Positions 1-5,880 of a DNA stretch of 9,203 bases are shown here, in pieces. Below the pieces are notes generated by a model. It saw nothing but the letters and a program-made list of their open reading frames with translations, had not been told where the DNA came from and did no database searches. Source of the stretch: Hydrogenophaga sp. (GTDB lineage: Bacteria; Pseudomonadota; Gammaproteobacteria; Burkholderiales; Burkholderiaceae_C); contig JAGXRS010000347.1 in assembly GCA_018335615.1 (NCBI GenBank), forward strand, positions 1 to 9,203. Direction: 5' to 3'. Within the stretch, counting starts at the first letter, position 1. Each line of letters starts with the position of its first letter. The translations under genes were made by a program, and so were the position numbers.

Positions 1-852
1 CTGGATGTCTTCCAGCATGTTCAGGCAGGCTTCGTTGGCGCCACCGTGGGCCGGGCCCCACAGGCAGGCGACACCGGCGGCGATGGCAGCGAACGGGTTG
101 GTGCCCGACGAGCCGCACAGGCGCACGGTGGAGGTGGAGGCGTTCTGTTCGTGGTCGGCGTGCAGGATGAAGATGCGATCCAGTGCGCGCTCGAGCACGG
201 GGTTGACCACGTACTCTTCGCAGGGCGTGCCGAACATCATGCGCAGGAAGTTGCCCGAGTAGCTCAGGTCGTTCTTCGGGTACATGTAGGGCTGGCCGAT
301 GCCGTACTTGTAAGCCATGGCCACCAGCGTGGGCATCTTGGCGATCAGGCGGATCGCGGCTATCTCGCGGTGCTTCGGGTTGTTGATGTCCGTGCTGTCG
401 TGGTAGAAGGCCGACAGACCGCCCACCAGGCCGGTCAGCACCGCCATGGGGTGCGCATCACGGCGGAAGCCACGCAGGAAGAATTGCATCTGCTCGTTCA
501 CCATGGTGTGGTTGATCACGAGCTTGTGGAAGTCGCCGCGCTGGGTCTCGTTGGGCAGTTCGCCGTTGAGCAGCAGGTAGCAGGTGTCGAGGTAATCGCA
601 CTGGGTGGCCAGTTGCTCGATGGGGTAGCCGCGGTACAGCAGCTCACCCTTGTCACCGTCGATGTAGGTGATGGCCGACTGGCAGGATGCCGTGGACAGG
701 AAGCCCGGGTCGTAGGTGAACATGCCGGTCTGGGCATACAGCTTGCGGATGTCGATGACGTCCGGGCCGATGTTGCCGGCGTACACCGGCAGGTCCACGC
801 TGGGACTGCCGTTGGAGAACGACAGGGTGGCTTTGTTGTCGACGAGTTTCAT
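1..852 (-). CDS. gltA: Citrate synthase, type II, 3' part missing
   Basis: Condenses oxaloacetate and acetyl-CoA to citrate, the entry step of the TCA cycle, in the cytoplasm. The visible 284 codons align throughout with the hexameric, NADH-sensitive type II enzyme of Gram-negative bacteria. The frame is open to the left edge, so about 150 C-terminal residues are missing, including the second catalytic histidine and the catalytic aspartate. Visible landmarks are the motif HADHEQNASTSTVR (H231, H234) and WGPAHGGANE with catalytic H269, matching E. coli H264. The start ATG at 852 has a good AAGGA ribosome site about 6 bases upstream and gives the expected N-terminus (MKLVDNKATL). The sdhE stop lies only 20 bp upstream, so gltA is probably read from the sdh operon. 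Identity is secure. Confidence 0.97.
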   Translation of the reverse strand, partial: MKLVDNKATLSFSNGSPSVDLPVYAGNIGPDVIDIRKLYAQTGMFTYDPGFLSTASCQSAITYIDGDKGELLYRGYPIEQLATQCDYLDTCYLLLNGELPNETQRGDFHKLVINHTMVNEQMQFFLRGFRRDAHPMAVLTGLVGGLSAFYHDSTDINNPKHREIAAIRLIAKMPTLVAMAYKYGIGQPYMYPKNDLSYSGNFLRMMFGTPCEEYVVNPVLERALDRIFILHADHEQNASTSTVRLCGSSGTNPFAAIAAGVACLWGPAHGGANEACLNMLEDIQ

Positions 853-872
853 GCGGTTTCCTTTAGAGGGGT

Positions 873-1172
873 CTAAACGGGTAGTCGGGCTGCGCGCAGC
901 ATGCTCAGTACGGTCGTGACGTCATCACGAACCAGTTCGCCCTGGGGTGGTTTGCGACCCAGCAACAGATCGAGGAGATCGTTGTCGGACAAATCCATTA
1001 GAACGCCCAGAGCTTCAGCCTGCCTGACAGTCAGGCTGGCGGCGTGCCGCTCGAAGAACTTCTCGATGAACAGGTCGTTCTCGAGCAGCCCCCGGCGGCA
1101 GCGCCAGCGCAGCTTGCTCAGGCCCCGCTCGTCAAGCAGGGCGTTAGCAGAAGTGATGTCAGAAGGGTTCAT
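873..1172 (-). CDS. sdhE: FAD assembly factor SdhE (succinate dehydrogenase assembly factor 2 family)
   Basis: Small soluble protein of 99 residues that promotes covalent attachment of FAD to SdhA. The family signature is the RG-x-x-E motif, seen here as CRRGLLENDLFIEKFF with R27, G28 and E31. The rest is an acidic helical protein of the usual family length (80-100 residues). It sits between sdhB and gltA, 123 bp after sdhB and 20 bp before gltA, which supports the role. The start ATG at 1172 gives the usual short N-terminus before the LRWRCRRG core. It has no normal ribosome site: a (CTTT)4 tract lies directly upstream, and the nearest purine-rich element (GGAAG) is 16 bases away. An in-frame ATG at 1202 would add ten residues atypical of the family. 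Identity is strong; the exact start is less certain. Confidence 0.93.
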   Translation of the reverse strand: MNPSDITSANALLDERGLSKLRWRCRRGLLENDLFIEKFFERHAASLTVRQAEALGVLMDLSDNDLLDLLLGRKPPQGELVRDDVTTVLSMLRAARLPV

Positions 1173-1188
1173 AAAGAAAGAAAGAAAG
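1173..1188 (-). repeat. (CTTT)4 microsatellite directly before the sdhE start codon
   Basis: Four exact CTTT units on the coding strand (AAAG on the plus strand) end at the base before the sdhE ATG. They occupy the place where a ribosome site should be. The closest Shine-Dalgarno-like element, GGAAG (1193-1189), is 16 bases from the ATG; loss of two units would bring it to 8 bases. The repeat itself is read directly from sequence. Any effect on translation is inference. Confidence 0.85.
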
Positions 1189-1206
1189 CTTCCGGCGCAC
1201 ACTGTC

Positions 1207-1295
1207 TCACCCAGGGCACCCGTGGAACTGGCTCTGCCAGGCCACAGGGTGCGTCCCCCTCAGGGGGAAGACGCGAAGCGGCGCAGGGGGTGCTT
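1207..1295. repeat. Two-hairpin intergenic repeat-like element between sdhB and sdhE
   Basis: The stretch between the sdhB stop and sdhE consists mostly of two adjacent inverted repeats. The first spans 1216-1252: arms GCACCC (1216-1221) and GGGTGC (1247-1252), then GTGG (1222-1225) and CCAC (1242-1245), then CTGGC (1228-1232) and GCCAG (1236-1240) around a TCT loop. The second spans 1251-1274: TCCCCCT (1254-1260) and AGGGGGA (1262-1268), flanked by GCGT (1251-1254, sharing its T with the inner arm) and ACGC (1271-1274). A GC-rich tail with another GGGGG run follows, up to the sdhB stop. From memory, similar CCCCCTC-AGGGGG sequences with GCGAAGCGGCGC recur between genes in Comamonadaceae genomes, so this is probably a multicopy REP-like element. 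It could stabilise the upstream sdhCDAB mRNA or reduce read-through to sdhE-gltA. It lacks a proper T-tract, so it is not an obvious intrinsic terminator. The copy number was not checked. Confidence 0.6.
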
Positions 1296-2000
1296 TTACA
1301 CCGAGCGCATCACCATCATTTCCTTGATCTTGCCGATGGCCTTGGTCGGGTTCAGGCCCTTGGGGCAGACGTCGACGCAGTTCATGATGGTGTGGCAGCG
1401 GAACAGGCGGTACGGGTCTTCCAGGTTGTCCAGGCGCTCGGCGGTGCCCTGGTCGCGGCTGTCCGCAATGAAGCGGTAGGCCTGCAGCAGACCGGCCGGG
1501 CCGACGAACTTGTCGGGGTTCCACCAGAAGCTGGGGCAGCTGGTCGAGCAGCTGGCGCACAGGATGCACTCGTACAGGCCGTTGAGCTCGTCGCGCTCTT
1601 CGGGGCTTTGCAGGCGCTCCTTCTCGGGGGCCACGGTGTCGTTGATCAGGTAGGGCTTGATGCTGTTGTACTGTTTGAAGAACAGCGTCATGTCCACGAT
1701 CAGGTCGCGCACCACCGGCAGGCCGGGCAGGGGCTTGAGGGTGATCACGCCGGGCAAGGTGTTCATGTTGGTCAGGCAGGCCAGACCGTTCTTGCCGTTG
1801 ATGTTCATGGCGTCCGAACCACACACGCCTTCGCGGCAGGAGCGGCGGAAGGAGAGCGTGGGGTCAACGGCCTTGAGCTTCATCAGCGCGTCGAGCAGCA
1901 TGCGCTCGTGCCCGTCGAGCTCGACCTGGATGGTCTGCATGTAGGGCTTGGCGTCTTTTTCCGGGTCGTAGCGGTAGATCTTGAATGTGCGAAGTGCCAT
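1296..2000 (-). CDS. sdhB: Succinate dehydrogenase iron-sulfur subunit
   Basis: Carries electrons from SdhA flavin to ubiquinone through three iron-sulfur clusters in complex II, on the cytoplasmic face of the inner membrane. The 234-residue protein has the normal family length. An N-terminal ferredoxin-like domain holds the [2Fe-2S] ligands C55, C60, D63 and C75. The C-terminal domain has C145, C148, C151 and C212 for [4Fe-4S], and C155, C202 and C208 for [3Fe-4S]. Quinone-site residues W160 and H203 correspond to E. coli W164 and H207. The start ATG at 2000 follows a TGGAG ribosome site and gives the expected N-terminus MALRTFKIYRYDP. An in-frame ATG at 2060 would lie inside sdhA and is rejected. 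It starts 25 bp after the sdhA stop. Confidence 0.98.
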   Translation of the reverse strand: MALRTFKIYRYDPEKDAKPYMQTIQVELDGHERMLLDALMKLKAVDPTLSFRRSCREGVCGSDAMNINGKNGLACLTNMNTLPGVITLKPLPGLPVVRDLIVDMTLFFKQYNSIKPYLINDTVAPEKERLQSPEERDELNGLYECILCASCSTSCPSFWWNPDKFVGPAGLLQAYRFIADSRDQGTAERLDNLEDPYRLFRCHTIMNCVDVCPKGLNPTKAIGKIKEMMVMRSV

Positions 2001-2025
2001 GTCGGTGCTCCAGTTCGGTTCTGTA

Positions 2026-3831
2026 TCAGAAGGTGCGGACCTTGGGCGGCACCGAGGCAACCGTCAGCGGCTGCAGGTTGACCGGCTTGTAGGTCAGGCT
2101 GTTGTCGGCGCTGTGCCACAGCGTGTGCTTCATCCACTCGGCGTCGTTGCGGCCCAGCGGGAACTGGGCATCGTCGGCCGGACGCTCGTAGTCGTTCACG
2201 GTGTGGGCACCACGGCACTCGTGGCGGGCAGCGGCCGAGGTCATGGTGGCCTGGGCGCTCTCGATCAGGTTCTCCACTTCCAGCGCTTCGATGCGGGCGG
2301 TGTTGAACACCTTGGACTTGTCGCCCAGACCGATCGCGTTGACGCGTGCACGCATCGCATTGATCTTCGCGACACCTTCGTCCATGCTGGCCTGGGTGCG
2401 GAACACGCCGGCGTGCTGCTGCATGGCCGCGCGCAGGTCGTTGGCCACGTCTTGGGCGTACTCGCCACCGGTGGCGTTGTCCAGACGGGCCAGACGCGCC
2501 AGGGTCTTGTCAGCGGCGTCGGCCGGCAGCGGCTTGTGGGTCTTGTTTTTATCGTTGTACTGGACGATGTGGTTGCCGGCGGCGCGGCCGAACACCAGCA
2601 GATCGAGCAGCGAGTTGGTGCCCAGGCGGTTGGCGCCGTGCACGCTCACGCAGGAGCATTCGCCCACGGCGTAGAGGCCGTTGACGATGGCCTGGCCGCC
2701 TTTGCCGTCGGGCGTGACGACCTGGCCGTTGATGTTGGTCGGGATGCCGCCCATCTGGTAATGGATGGTGGGCACCACGGGAATCGGCTCGCGCGTGATG
2801 TCCACGTTGGCGAAGTTCACGCCGATCTCGTACACCGAAGGCAGGCGCTTGTGGATGGTTTCGGCGCCCAGGTGGTCGAGCTTGAGCAGCACGTAGTCCT
2901 TGTTGGGACCACAACCACGGCCTTCCTTGATTTCCTGGTCCATGCAGCGCGAGACGAAGTCGCGCGGGGCCAGGTCTTTCAGCGTGGGCGCGTAGCGCTC
3001 CATGAAGCGCTCGCCTTCGCTGTTGAGCAAAATGGCGCCTTCGCCGCGGCAGCCTTCGGTCAGCAGCACGCCCGCACCGGCCACGCCGGTGGGGTGGAAC
3101 TGCCAGAACTCCATGTCCTGCAGCGGGATGCCGGCGCGTGCCGCCATGCCCAGGCCGTCACCGGTGTTGATGAAGGCGTTGGTGGAGGCCGCGAAAATGC
3201 GGCCGGCGCCACCGGTGGCCAGCAGCGTGGTCTTGGCTTCCAGGATGTAGGTTTCGCCGGTTTCCATTTCCAGCGCGGTCACGCCCACCACGTCGCCGCT
3301 GGCGTCGCGGATCAGGTCCAGCGCCATCCATTCCACGAAGAAGGTGGTGCGGGCCTGCACGTTCTGCTGGTACAGCGTGTGCAGCATGGCGTGGCCGGTG
3401 CGGTCGGCCGCGGCGCAGGCGCGCTGCACCGGCTTCTCGCCGTAGTTGGCGGTGTGACCGCCGAAGGGACGCTGGTAGATGGTGCCGTCGGGGTTGCGGT
3501 CGAACGGCATGCCGAAGTGTTCCAGCTCGTAGACCACCTTCGGTGCTTCGCGGCACATGAATTCGATGGCGTCCTGGTCGCCCAGCCAGTCCGAACCCTT
3601 GATGGTGTCGTAGAAGTGGTAGTGCCAGTTGTCCTCGTTCATGTTGCCGAGCGAGGCGCCGATGCCGCCCTGGGCCGCCACGGTGTGCGAGCGGGTGGGG
3701 AACACTTTGGAAAGCACGGCCACCTTCAGGCCGGCGCGGGCCAGCTGCAGCGAGGCGCGCATGCCGGAGCCACCGGCTCCGACGATCACGACGTCAAATT
3801 GGCGCTTGGGGAGATTGGCGGTAGCGGTCAT
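2026..3831 (-). CDS. sdhA: Succinate dehydrogenase flavoprotein subunit
   Basis: Oxidises succinate to fumarate using covalently bound FAD; the catalytic subunit of complex II. The 601-residue protein is full length (E. coli 588). The Rossmann FAD motif GAGGSG is at residues 18-23. The flavin-linking histidine is H49 in TRSHTVAAQGG. Substrate-site residues are H246 (FHPTG), R290 (proton-transfer arginine, E. coli R286), H357 (HYQMGG) and R402 (HGANRLG). The helical C-terminal domain ends in the typical KVRTF. The start ATG at 3831 is preceded by GGAGG, which lies within the last codons of sdhD. The sdhD stop is only 4 bp upstream, so the two are probably translationally coupled. The longer frame from 3972 only reads sdhD in another phase. 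Confidence 0.98.
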   Translation of the reverse strand: MTATANLPKRQFDVVIVGAGGSGMRASLQLARAGLKVAVLSKVFPTRSHTVAAQGGIGASLGNMNEDNWHYHFYDTIKGSDWLGDQDAIEFMCREAPKVVYELEHFGMPFDRNPDGTIYQRPFGGHTANYGEKPVQRACAAADRTGHAMLHTLYQQNVQARTTFFVEWMALDLIRDASGDVVGVTALEMETGETYILEAKTTLLATGGAGRIFAASTNAFINTGDGLGMAARAGIPLQDMEFWQFHPTGVAGAGVLLTEGCRGEGAILLNSEGERFMERYAPTLKDLAPRDFVSRCMDQEIKEGRGCGPNKDYVLLKLDHLGAETIHKRLPSVYEIGVNFANVDITREPIPVVPTIHYQMGGIPTNINGQVVTPDGKGGQAIVNGLYAVGECSCVSVHGANRLGTNSLLDLLVFGRAAGNHIVQYNDKNKTHKPLPADAADKTLARLARLDNATGGEYAQDVANDLRAAMQQHAGVFRTQASMDEGVAKINAMRARVNAIGLGDKSKVFNTARIEALEVENLIESAQATMTSAAARHECRGAHTVNDYERPADDAQFPLGRNDAEWMKHTLWHSADNSLTYKPVNLQPLTVASVPPKVRTF

Positions 3832-3835
3832 GGCT

Positions 3836-4201
3836 TCAGAGCCTCCAGAGAACTTGAACAGCCCAGCCCAGGCAGGACAGGAGCCAGACGATGGTGAAGA
3901 CGTGCAGGGCGAGACGGATGCCGGCGGGCTTGACGTAGTCCATCCAGATGTCGCGCATGCCGACCCACACATGGTAGGTCAGCGCCAGAAACACCGCGAA
4001 AGTGAGTGCTTTCATCCACTGGGCGGCAAAGATGCCGGCCCAGGATTCGTAGCCGATGGGGCCGCTGGTGAACAGCACCTGCAGCACCACGATGAGGGTG
4101 AAGACCGCCATGAGGGCGGCGGTGATGCGCTGGGCGAGCCAGTCGCGCAAGCCGTAATGGGCGCCGGTGACGACGCGCTTGGAACCGTAGTTGACAGACA
4201 T
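3836..4201 (-). CDS. sdhD: Succinate dehydrogenase membrane anchor subunit SdhD
   Basis: Small hydrophobic anchor of complex II (121 residues) that, with SdhC, holds heme b and forms the ubiquinone pocket. Three membrane helices are visible at about residues 25-45, 60-82 and 95-118. The motif HVWVGMRDIWMDYVKP contains the predicted heme-ligand H77 (E. coli H71) and the D88-Y89 pair equivalent to E. coli D82-Y83, whose tyrosine contacts quinone. The start ATG at 4201 has a GAGGA ribosome site. It begins 33 bp after sdhC and ends 4 bp before sdhA. These proteins diverge quickly, but the position and residues make the call safe. Confidence 0.95.
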   Translation of the reverse strand: MSVNYGSKRVVTGAHYGLRDWLAQRITAALMAVFTLIVVLQVLFTSGPIGYESWAGIFAAQWMKALTFAVFLALTYHVWVGMRDIWMDYVKPAGIRLALHVFTIVWLLSCLGWAVQVLWRL

Positions 4202-4234
4202 GTCTTGATCCTCGAATGAATGCGGGGGCGGCGT

Positions 4235-4666
4235 TCAGTACAGGCCGAACAGTTTGGCGCCCAGCACCACCGTCAGGCCGATGCTCAACACCAGCGTGAC
4301 GAGTGCGGACGATTTGCCGAACGCCTTGCTCACCGCGTGAAAGCTGTCCATGTACAGGTGGCGCACGCCAGCGATCAGGTGGTGCAGGTAGGCCCAGATG
4401 ATGGCCAGCACGACCAGCTTGAAGAACCAACCGGGGATGAAGCCCAGTCCGGTCGAAAAGGCAGCGGAGAACGTGTCAAAGGAGAGTTCGGAGGACACCG
4501 AGGTATCGAACATCCAGACGATCAATGGCAGCAGGATGAACATCAGGCCGCCGCTGGCGCGGTGCAGGATCGACACCCAGCCCGCCGGTGGAAGGCGGTA
4601 AGTGGTGAGATCCTTGAAGGCGTTGATGTTGCGGAACTCTGGCCGCTTCTTGGTCAACTCGGTCAT
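4235..4666 (-). CDS. sdhC: Succinate dehydrogenase cytochrome b556 subunit SdhC
   Basis: Larger membrane anchor of complex II (143 residues). The signature SILHRASGG holds S32 and R36, equivalent to E. coli S27 and R31 at the quinone site. The second helix has YLHHLIAGVRHLYMD; alignment on GVRH makes H96 the heme b ligand (E. coli H84), with H95 beside it. Membrane helices lie at about residues 35-54, 82-103 and 121-143. The start ATG at 4666 follows a purine-rich GGAAGAAAG element and gives the usual soluble N-terminus (MTELTKKRPEFRN). It is the first gene of the sdh cluster and lies 159 bp downstream of gntR on the same strand. Confidence 0.96.
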   Translation of the reverse strand: MTELTKKRPEFRNINAFKDLTTYRLPPAGWVSILHRASGGLMFILLPLIVWMFDTSVSSELSFDTFSAAFSTGLGFIPGWFFKLVVLAIIWAYLHHLIAGVRHLYMDSFHAVSKAFGKSSALVTLVLSIGLTVVLGAKLFGLY

Positions 4667-4825
4667 GGTGGGGGCTTTCTTCCGGGGAGGACAGGGGGTG
4701 GAAGGGGTATGTAACTCGCTTGTAACTTGAATCGCGAGCGGTCAAATTCTATTGCAACGCGGCATACCGGAGGCTGACACTCGGATGTTTGCTCTGACTT
4801 TTGATGGCACGCTTGAGCCGTTTTG
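4667..4825 (-). promoter_or_regulatory. Intergenic region expected to hold the sdhC operon promoter
   Basis: This 159-bp gap is the most likely place for the promoter of sdhCDAB-sdhE-gltA. A TAGAAT hexamer (4751-4746) resembles a -10 but has no clear -35 at 16-18 bp. A TTGACC hexamer (4745-4740) resembles a -35 but has no clear -10 downstream. I therefore cannot name the start site. The region also has two TGTAACT direct repeats (listed separately) and, near sdhC, a C-rich messenger strand. I see no convincing intrinsic terminator for gntR, so read-through from gntR is possible. Confidence 0.4.
4710..4727. promoter_or_regulatory. Paired TGTAACT direct repeat, possible response-regulator box
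   Basis: The heptamer TGTAACT occurs exactly at 4710-4716 and 4721-4727, a spacing of 11 bp (one helical turn). Two direct heptamers separated by 4 bp is the usual geometry of sites bound by OmpR/PhoB-type response regulators as tandem dimers. It lies 44 bp upstream of the sdhC start codon. The repeat is observed; its use as a binding site is inference and the regulator is unknown. Confidence 0.35.
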
Positions 4826-5659
4826 TCAATTCAGGTCATTCCGGTAGTGCCGGCTGTCGGTGCGGTAAAGCCCGCGGCGCAGTTCCATGGGGACGTCGTT
4901 GTAGGTATAGGCCACGCGCTCGACGCTCAGCAGCGGCGCCCCCCGCTCCACGCCCAGCAGGACGGCGGCGTCCTCATCGGCGCCCACGGCCTTGATCTTT
5001 TCGTCCGCGCGCACCATCCGCACCCCGAACTGGGTTTCGAAGAGCGCATACATGGGCCCTTGGTCTTCCGACAGGGTTTCCAGCGTCAGCCCTTTGAACG
5101 GACCGCCGGGCAGCCAGATGTCTTCGAGGATGGCGGGTTGACCGGCAAAGGCCAGCACCCGCTTGACCTGCAGCACCGGGTCGCCCGTGCGCAGCAGCAG
5201 CTGGCGTGCCACCTCGGCGCTGGCCCGCAGCCGCCGGCATTCGATGATGCGGCGCGCGGCCGGCCCCTGGCTGCCCAGGTCGCCGGTGTCGGGCAGTAGC
5301 CTGAGGAAACGGTACTGGGTGTGGGCTTCTGCGTGGGTGGCGACGAAGGTTCCCTTCCCCTGGCGGCGCACCAGCAGGTTGTCGGTGGCGAGGGCATCGA
5401 TGGCTTTTCGCACCGTGCCCTGGCTCACACGGTAGCGCGCCGCGAGGTCGACTTCGCTCGGGATCATTTCGCCGGGCTTCCACTCCCCGCCCTGCAGGCT
5501 GCGCAGGATCAGCGATTTGATCTGCTGGTAGAGCGGACTGAAAGCGGGCGTTGAGGCGCTGGCGCCCACCACCTCACTGCCCATTGGCGCCAGTGGCTCG
5601 CCGGCCGTGCGGCGTTCCGCAGGCGACGGTTCGGGAGAGGCGGCAGAAGGGGTGGCCAT
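4826..5659 (-). CDS. GntR-family transcriptional regulator, HutC type (UTRA effector domain)
   Basis: DNA-binding regulator of 277 residues. A winged helix-turn-helix of GntR type is at about residues 42-108, with PLYQQIKSLIL, the recognition region SEVDLAARYRVSQGTVRKAI and the wing RRQGKGTFVA. A UTRA small-molecule domain follows, recognised by VLQVKRVLAFAGQPAILEDIWLP and the final PLLSVERVAYTYNDVPMELRR. The first 40 residues are Ala/Pro/Ser-rich and probably disordered. Start choice: the ATG at 5704 lies inside the predicted -10 of its own promoter (TATGAT, 5705-5700), so the ATG at 5659 is preferred although its ribosome site is poor; the ATG at 5584 is also possible. It diverges from mdh and precedes sdhC on the same strand. 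The ligand is unknown; a TCA intermediate is a reasonable guess. Confidence 0.9.
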   Translation of the reverse strand: MATPSAASPEPSPAERRTAGEPLAPMGSEVVGASASTPAFSPLYQQIKSLILRSLQGGEWKPGEMIPSEVDLAARYRVSQGTVRKAIDALATDNLLVRRQGKGTFVATHAEAHTQYRFLRLLPDTGDLGSQGPAARRIIECRRLRASAEVARQLLLRTGDPVLQVKRVLAFAGQPAILEDIWLPGGPFKGLTLETLSEDQGPMYALFETQFGVRMVRADEKIKAVGADEDAAVLLGVERGAPLLSVERVAYTYNDVPMELRRGLYRTDSRHYRNDLN

Positions 5660-5699
5660 GGGCAGGATCGGGACTCGTGGGTACCACTGAATGGCTGCA

Positions 5700-5727
5700 A
5701 TCATATCTTATATAAGACATAAGACAA
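5700..5727 (-). promoter_or_regulatory. Predicted sigma70 promoter of gntR
   Basis: On the minus strand a -35-like TTGTCT (5727-5722) and a -10-like TATGAT (5705-5700) are separated by 16 bp. Transcription should start near 5693, giving a leader of about 33 nt to the ATG at 5659. The 16-bp spacer contains the entire palindrome at 5706-5717, an ideal place for autorepression. Predicted from hexamer match and position only. Confidence 0.55.
5706..5725. promoter_or_regulatory. Palindromic operator candidate for the GntR regulator
   Basis: TCTTATATAAGA (5706-5717) is a perfect 12-bp palindrome in an otherwise GC-rich region. The 7-bp unit ATAAGAC is repeated in tandem at 5712-5718 and 5719-5725, so a third half-site follows the palindrome. 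AT-rich palindromes of this size next to the regulator gene are typical of GntR-family operators. The site lies between the gntR -35 and -10 and about 40-60 bp upstream of the predicted mdh start point. Binding could thus repress gntR while activating, or also repressing, mdh. I found no second copy of the palindrome in the window. Confidence 0.6.
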
Positions 5728-5728
5728 A

Positions 5729-5758
5729 TTGACGCATGCGGGTTTGCGAGAGTACACT
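5729..5758 (+). promoter_or_regulatory. Predicted sigma70 promoter of mdh
   Basis: TTGACG (5729-5734) and TACACT (5753-5758) are separated by 18 bp and match sigma70 consensus hexamers well. Transcription should begin near 5765, leaving a leader of about 110 nt before mdh. The -35 box is one base from the gntR -35 on the other strand, so the two divergent promoters are back to back. Predicted from sequence only. Confidence 0.6.
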
Positions 5759-5785
5759 CGGCAGTTGTCCGGGGAGCGGAACATC

Positions 5786-5840
5786 GGGGAAACCCCATGG
5801 CTCGTGCCGCCTCGGGTGCCAACCGGTTTCCCCTGTTTTT
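5786..5840 (+). terminator. Attenuator-like stem-loop with T tract in the mdh leader
   Basis: GGGGAAACC (5786-5794) and GGTTTCCCC (5825-5833) form a perfect 9-bp inverted repeat with a 30-nt loop, followed by TGTTTTT (5834-5840). This resembles an intrinsic terminator inside the mdh leader. The left arm can instead fold locally as GGGG-AAA-CCCC (5786-5796), which excludes the long stem. Mutually exclusive folds are what an attenuator needs. The long loop and the short T tract make strong termination doubtful. Confidence 0.35.
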
Positions 5841-5880
5841 CTTATCCACTTTCCGTCTTTTCTGGAGTTTTTCACCATGA
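5797..5880 (+). CDS. Possible 27-residue leader ORF overlapping the mdh start
   Basis: An ATG at 5797 is preceded by GGGGA at 6-bp spacing, a usable ribosome site, and opens a 27-codon frame ending at TGA 5878-5880. That stop overlaps the mdh start as ATGA, a classic arrangement for translational coupling. The peptide begins MARAASGANRFPLFF and is rich in phenylalanine (six in the last 17 residues, plus one Trp), though this follows partly from the pyrimidine-rich DNA. The ribosome site is inside the GGGG-AAA-CCCC hairpin, so its use could depend on folding. No homology is recognised. It may be a chance frame in the leader. Confidence 0.3.
   Translation: MARAASGANRFPLFFLSTFRLFWSFSP

Noticed and set aside
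46..876. A 276-codon plus-strand frame opposite gltA, and a similar 345-codon one at 1044-2081 opposite sdhB and sdhE
   Set aside because: Both are antisense to well-identified genes and show no recognisable protein features.
1173..1202. Upstream ATG (1202) for sdhE
   Set aside because: It adds ten residues (MCAGSFLSFF) encoded mostly by the CTTT tract and not typical of the family. It cannot be excluded completely because the ribosome site of the shorter form is poor.
1254..1268. The TCCCCCT-C-AGGGGGA palindrome as an intrinsic terminator of sdhCDAB
   Set aside because: No T-rich run follows it in the direction of transcription, and the sequence looks like an intergenic repeat. The short gap to sdhE and gltA argues for at least partial read-through.
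1981..3897. A 638-codon open frame on the plus strand opposite sdhA
   Set aside because: It is antisense to a full-length sdhA whose active-site residues are all present. The translation is rich in His, Val, Gly and Ala as expected for the reverse of GC-rich codons, and shows no known domain.
5660..5704. Upstream ATG (5704) as the gntR start, adding 15 residues
   Set aside because: The ATG forms part of the predicted -10 hexamer TATGAT and would lie upstream of the transcription start. If transcript mapping places the start further upstream, this choice should be reopened.
5736..5876. In-frame extension of mdh to an ATG at 5736
   Set aside because: It begins between the predicted -35 and -10 of mdh, has no ribosome site, and adds 47 residues without resemblance to MDH. 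The ATG at 5877 gives the normal N-terminus.
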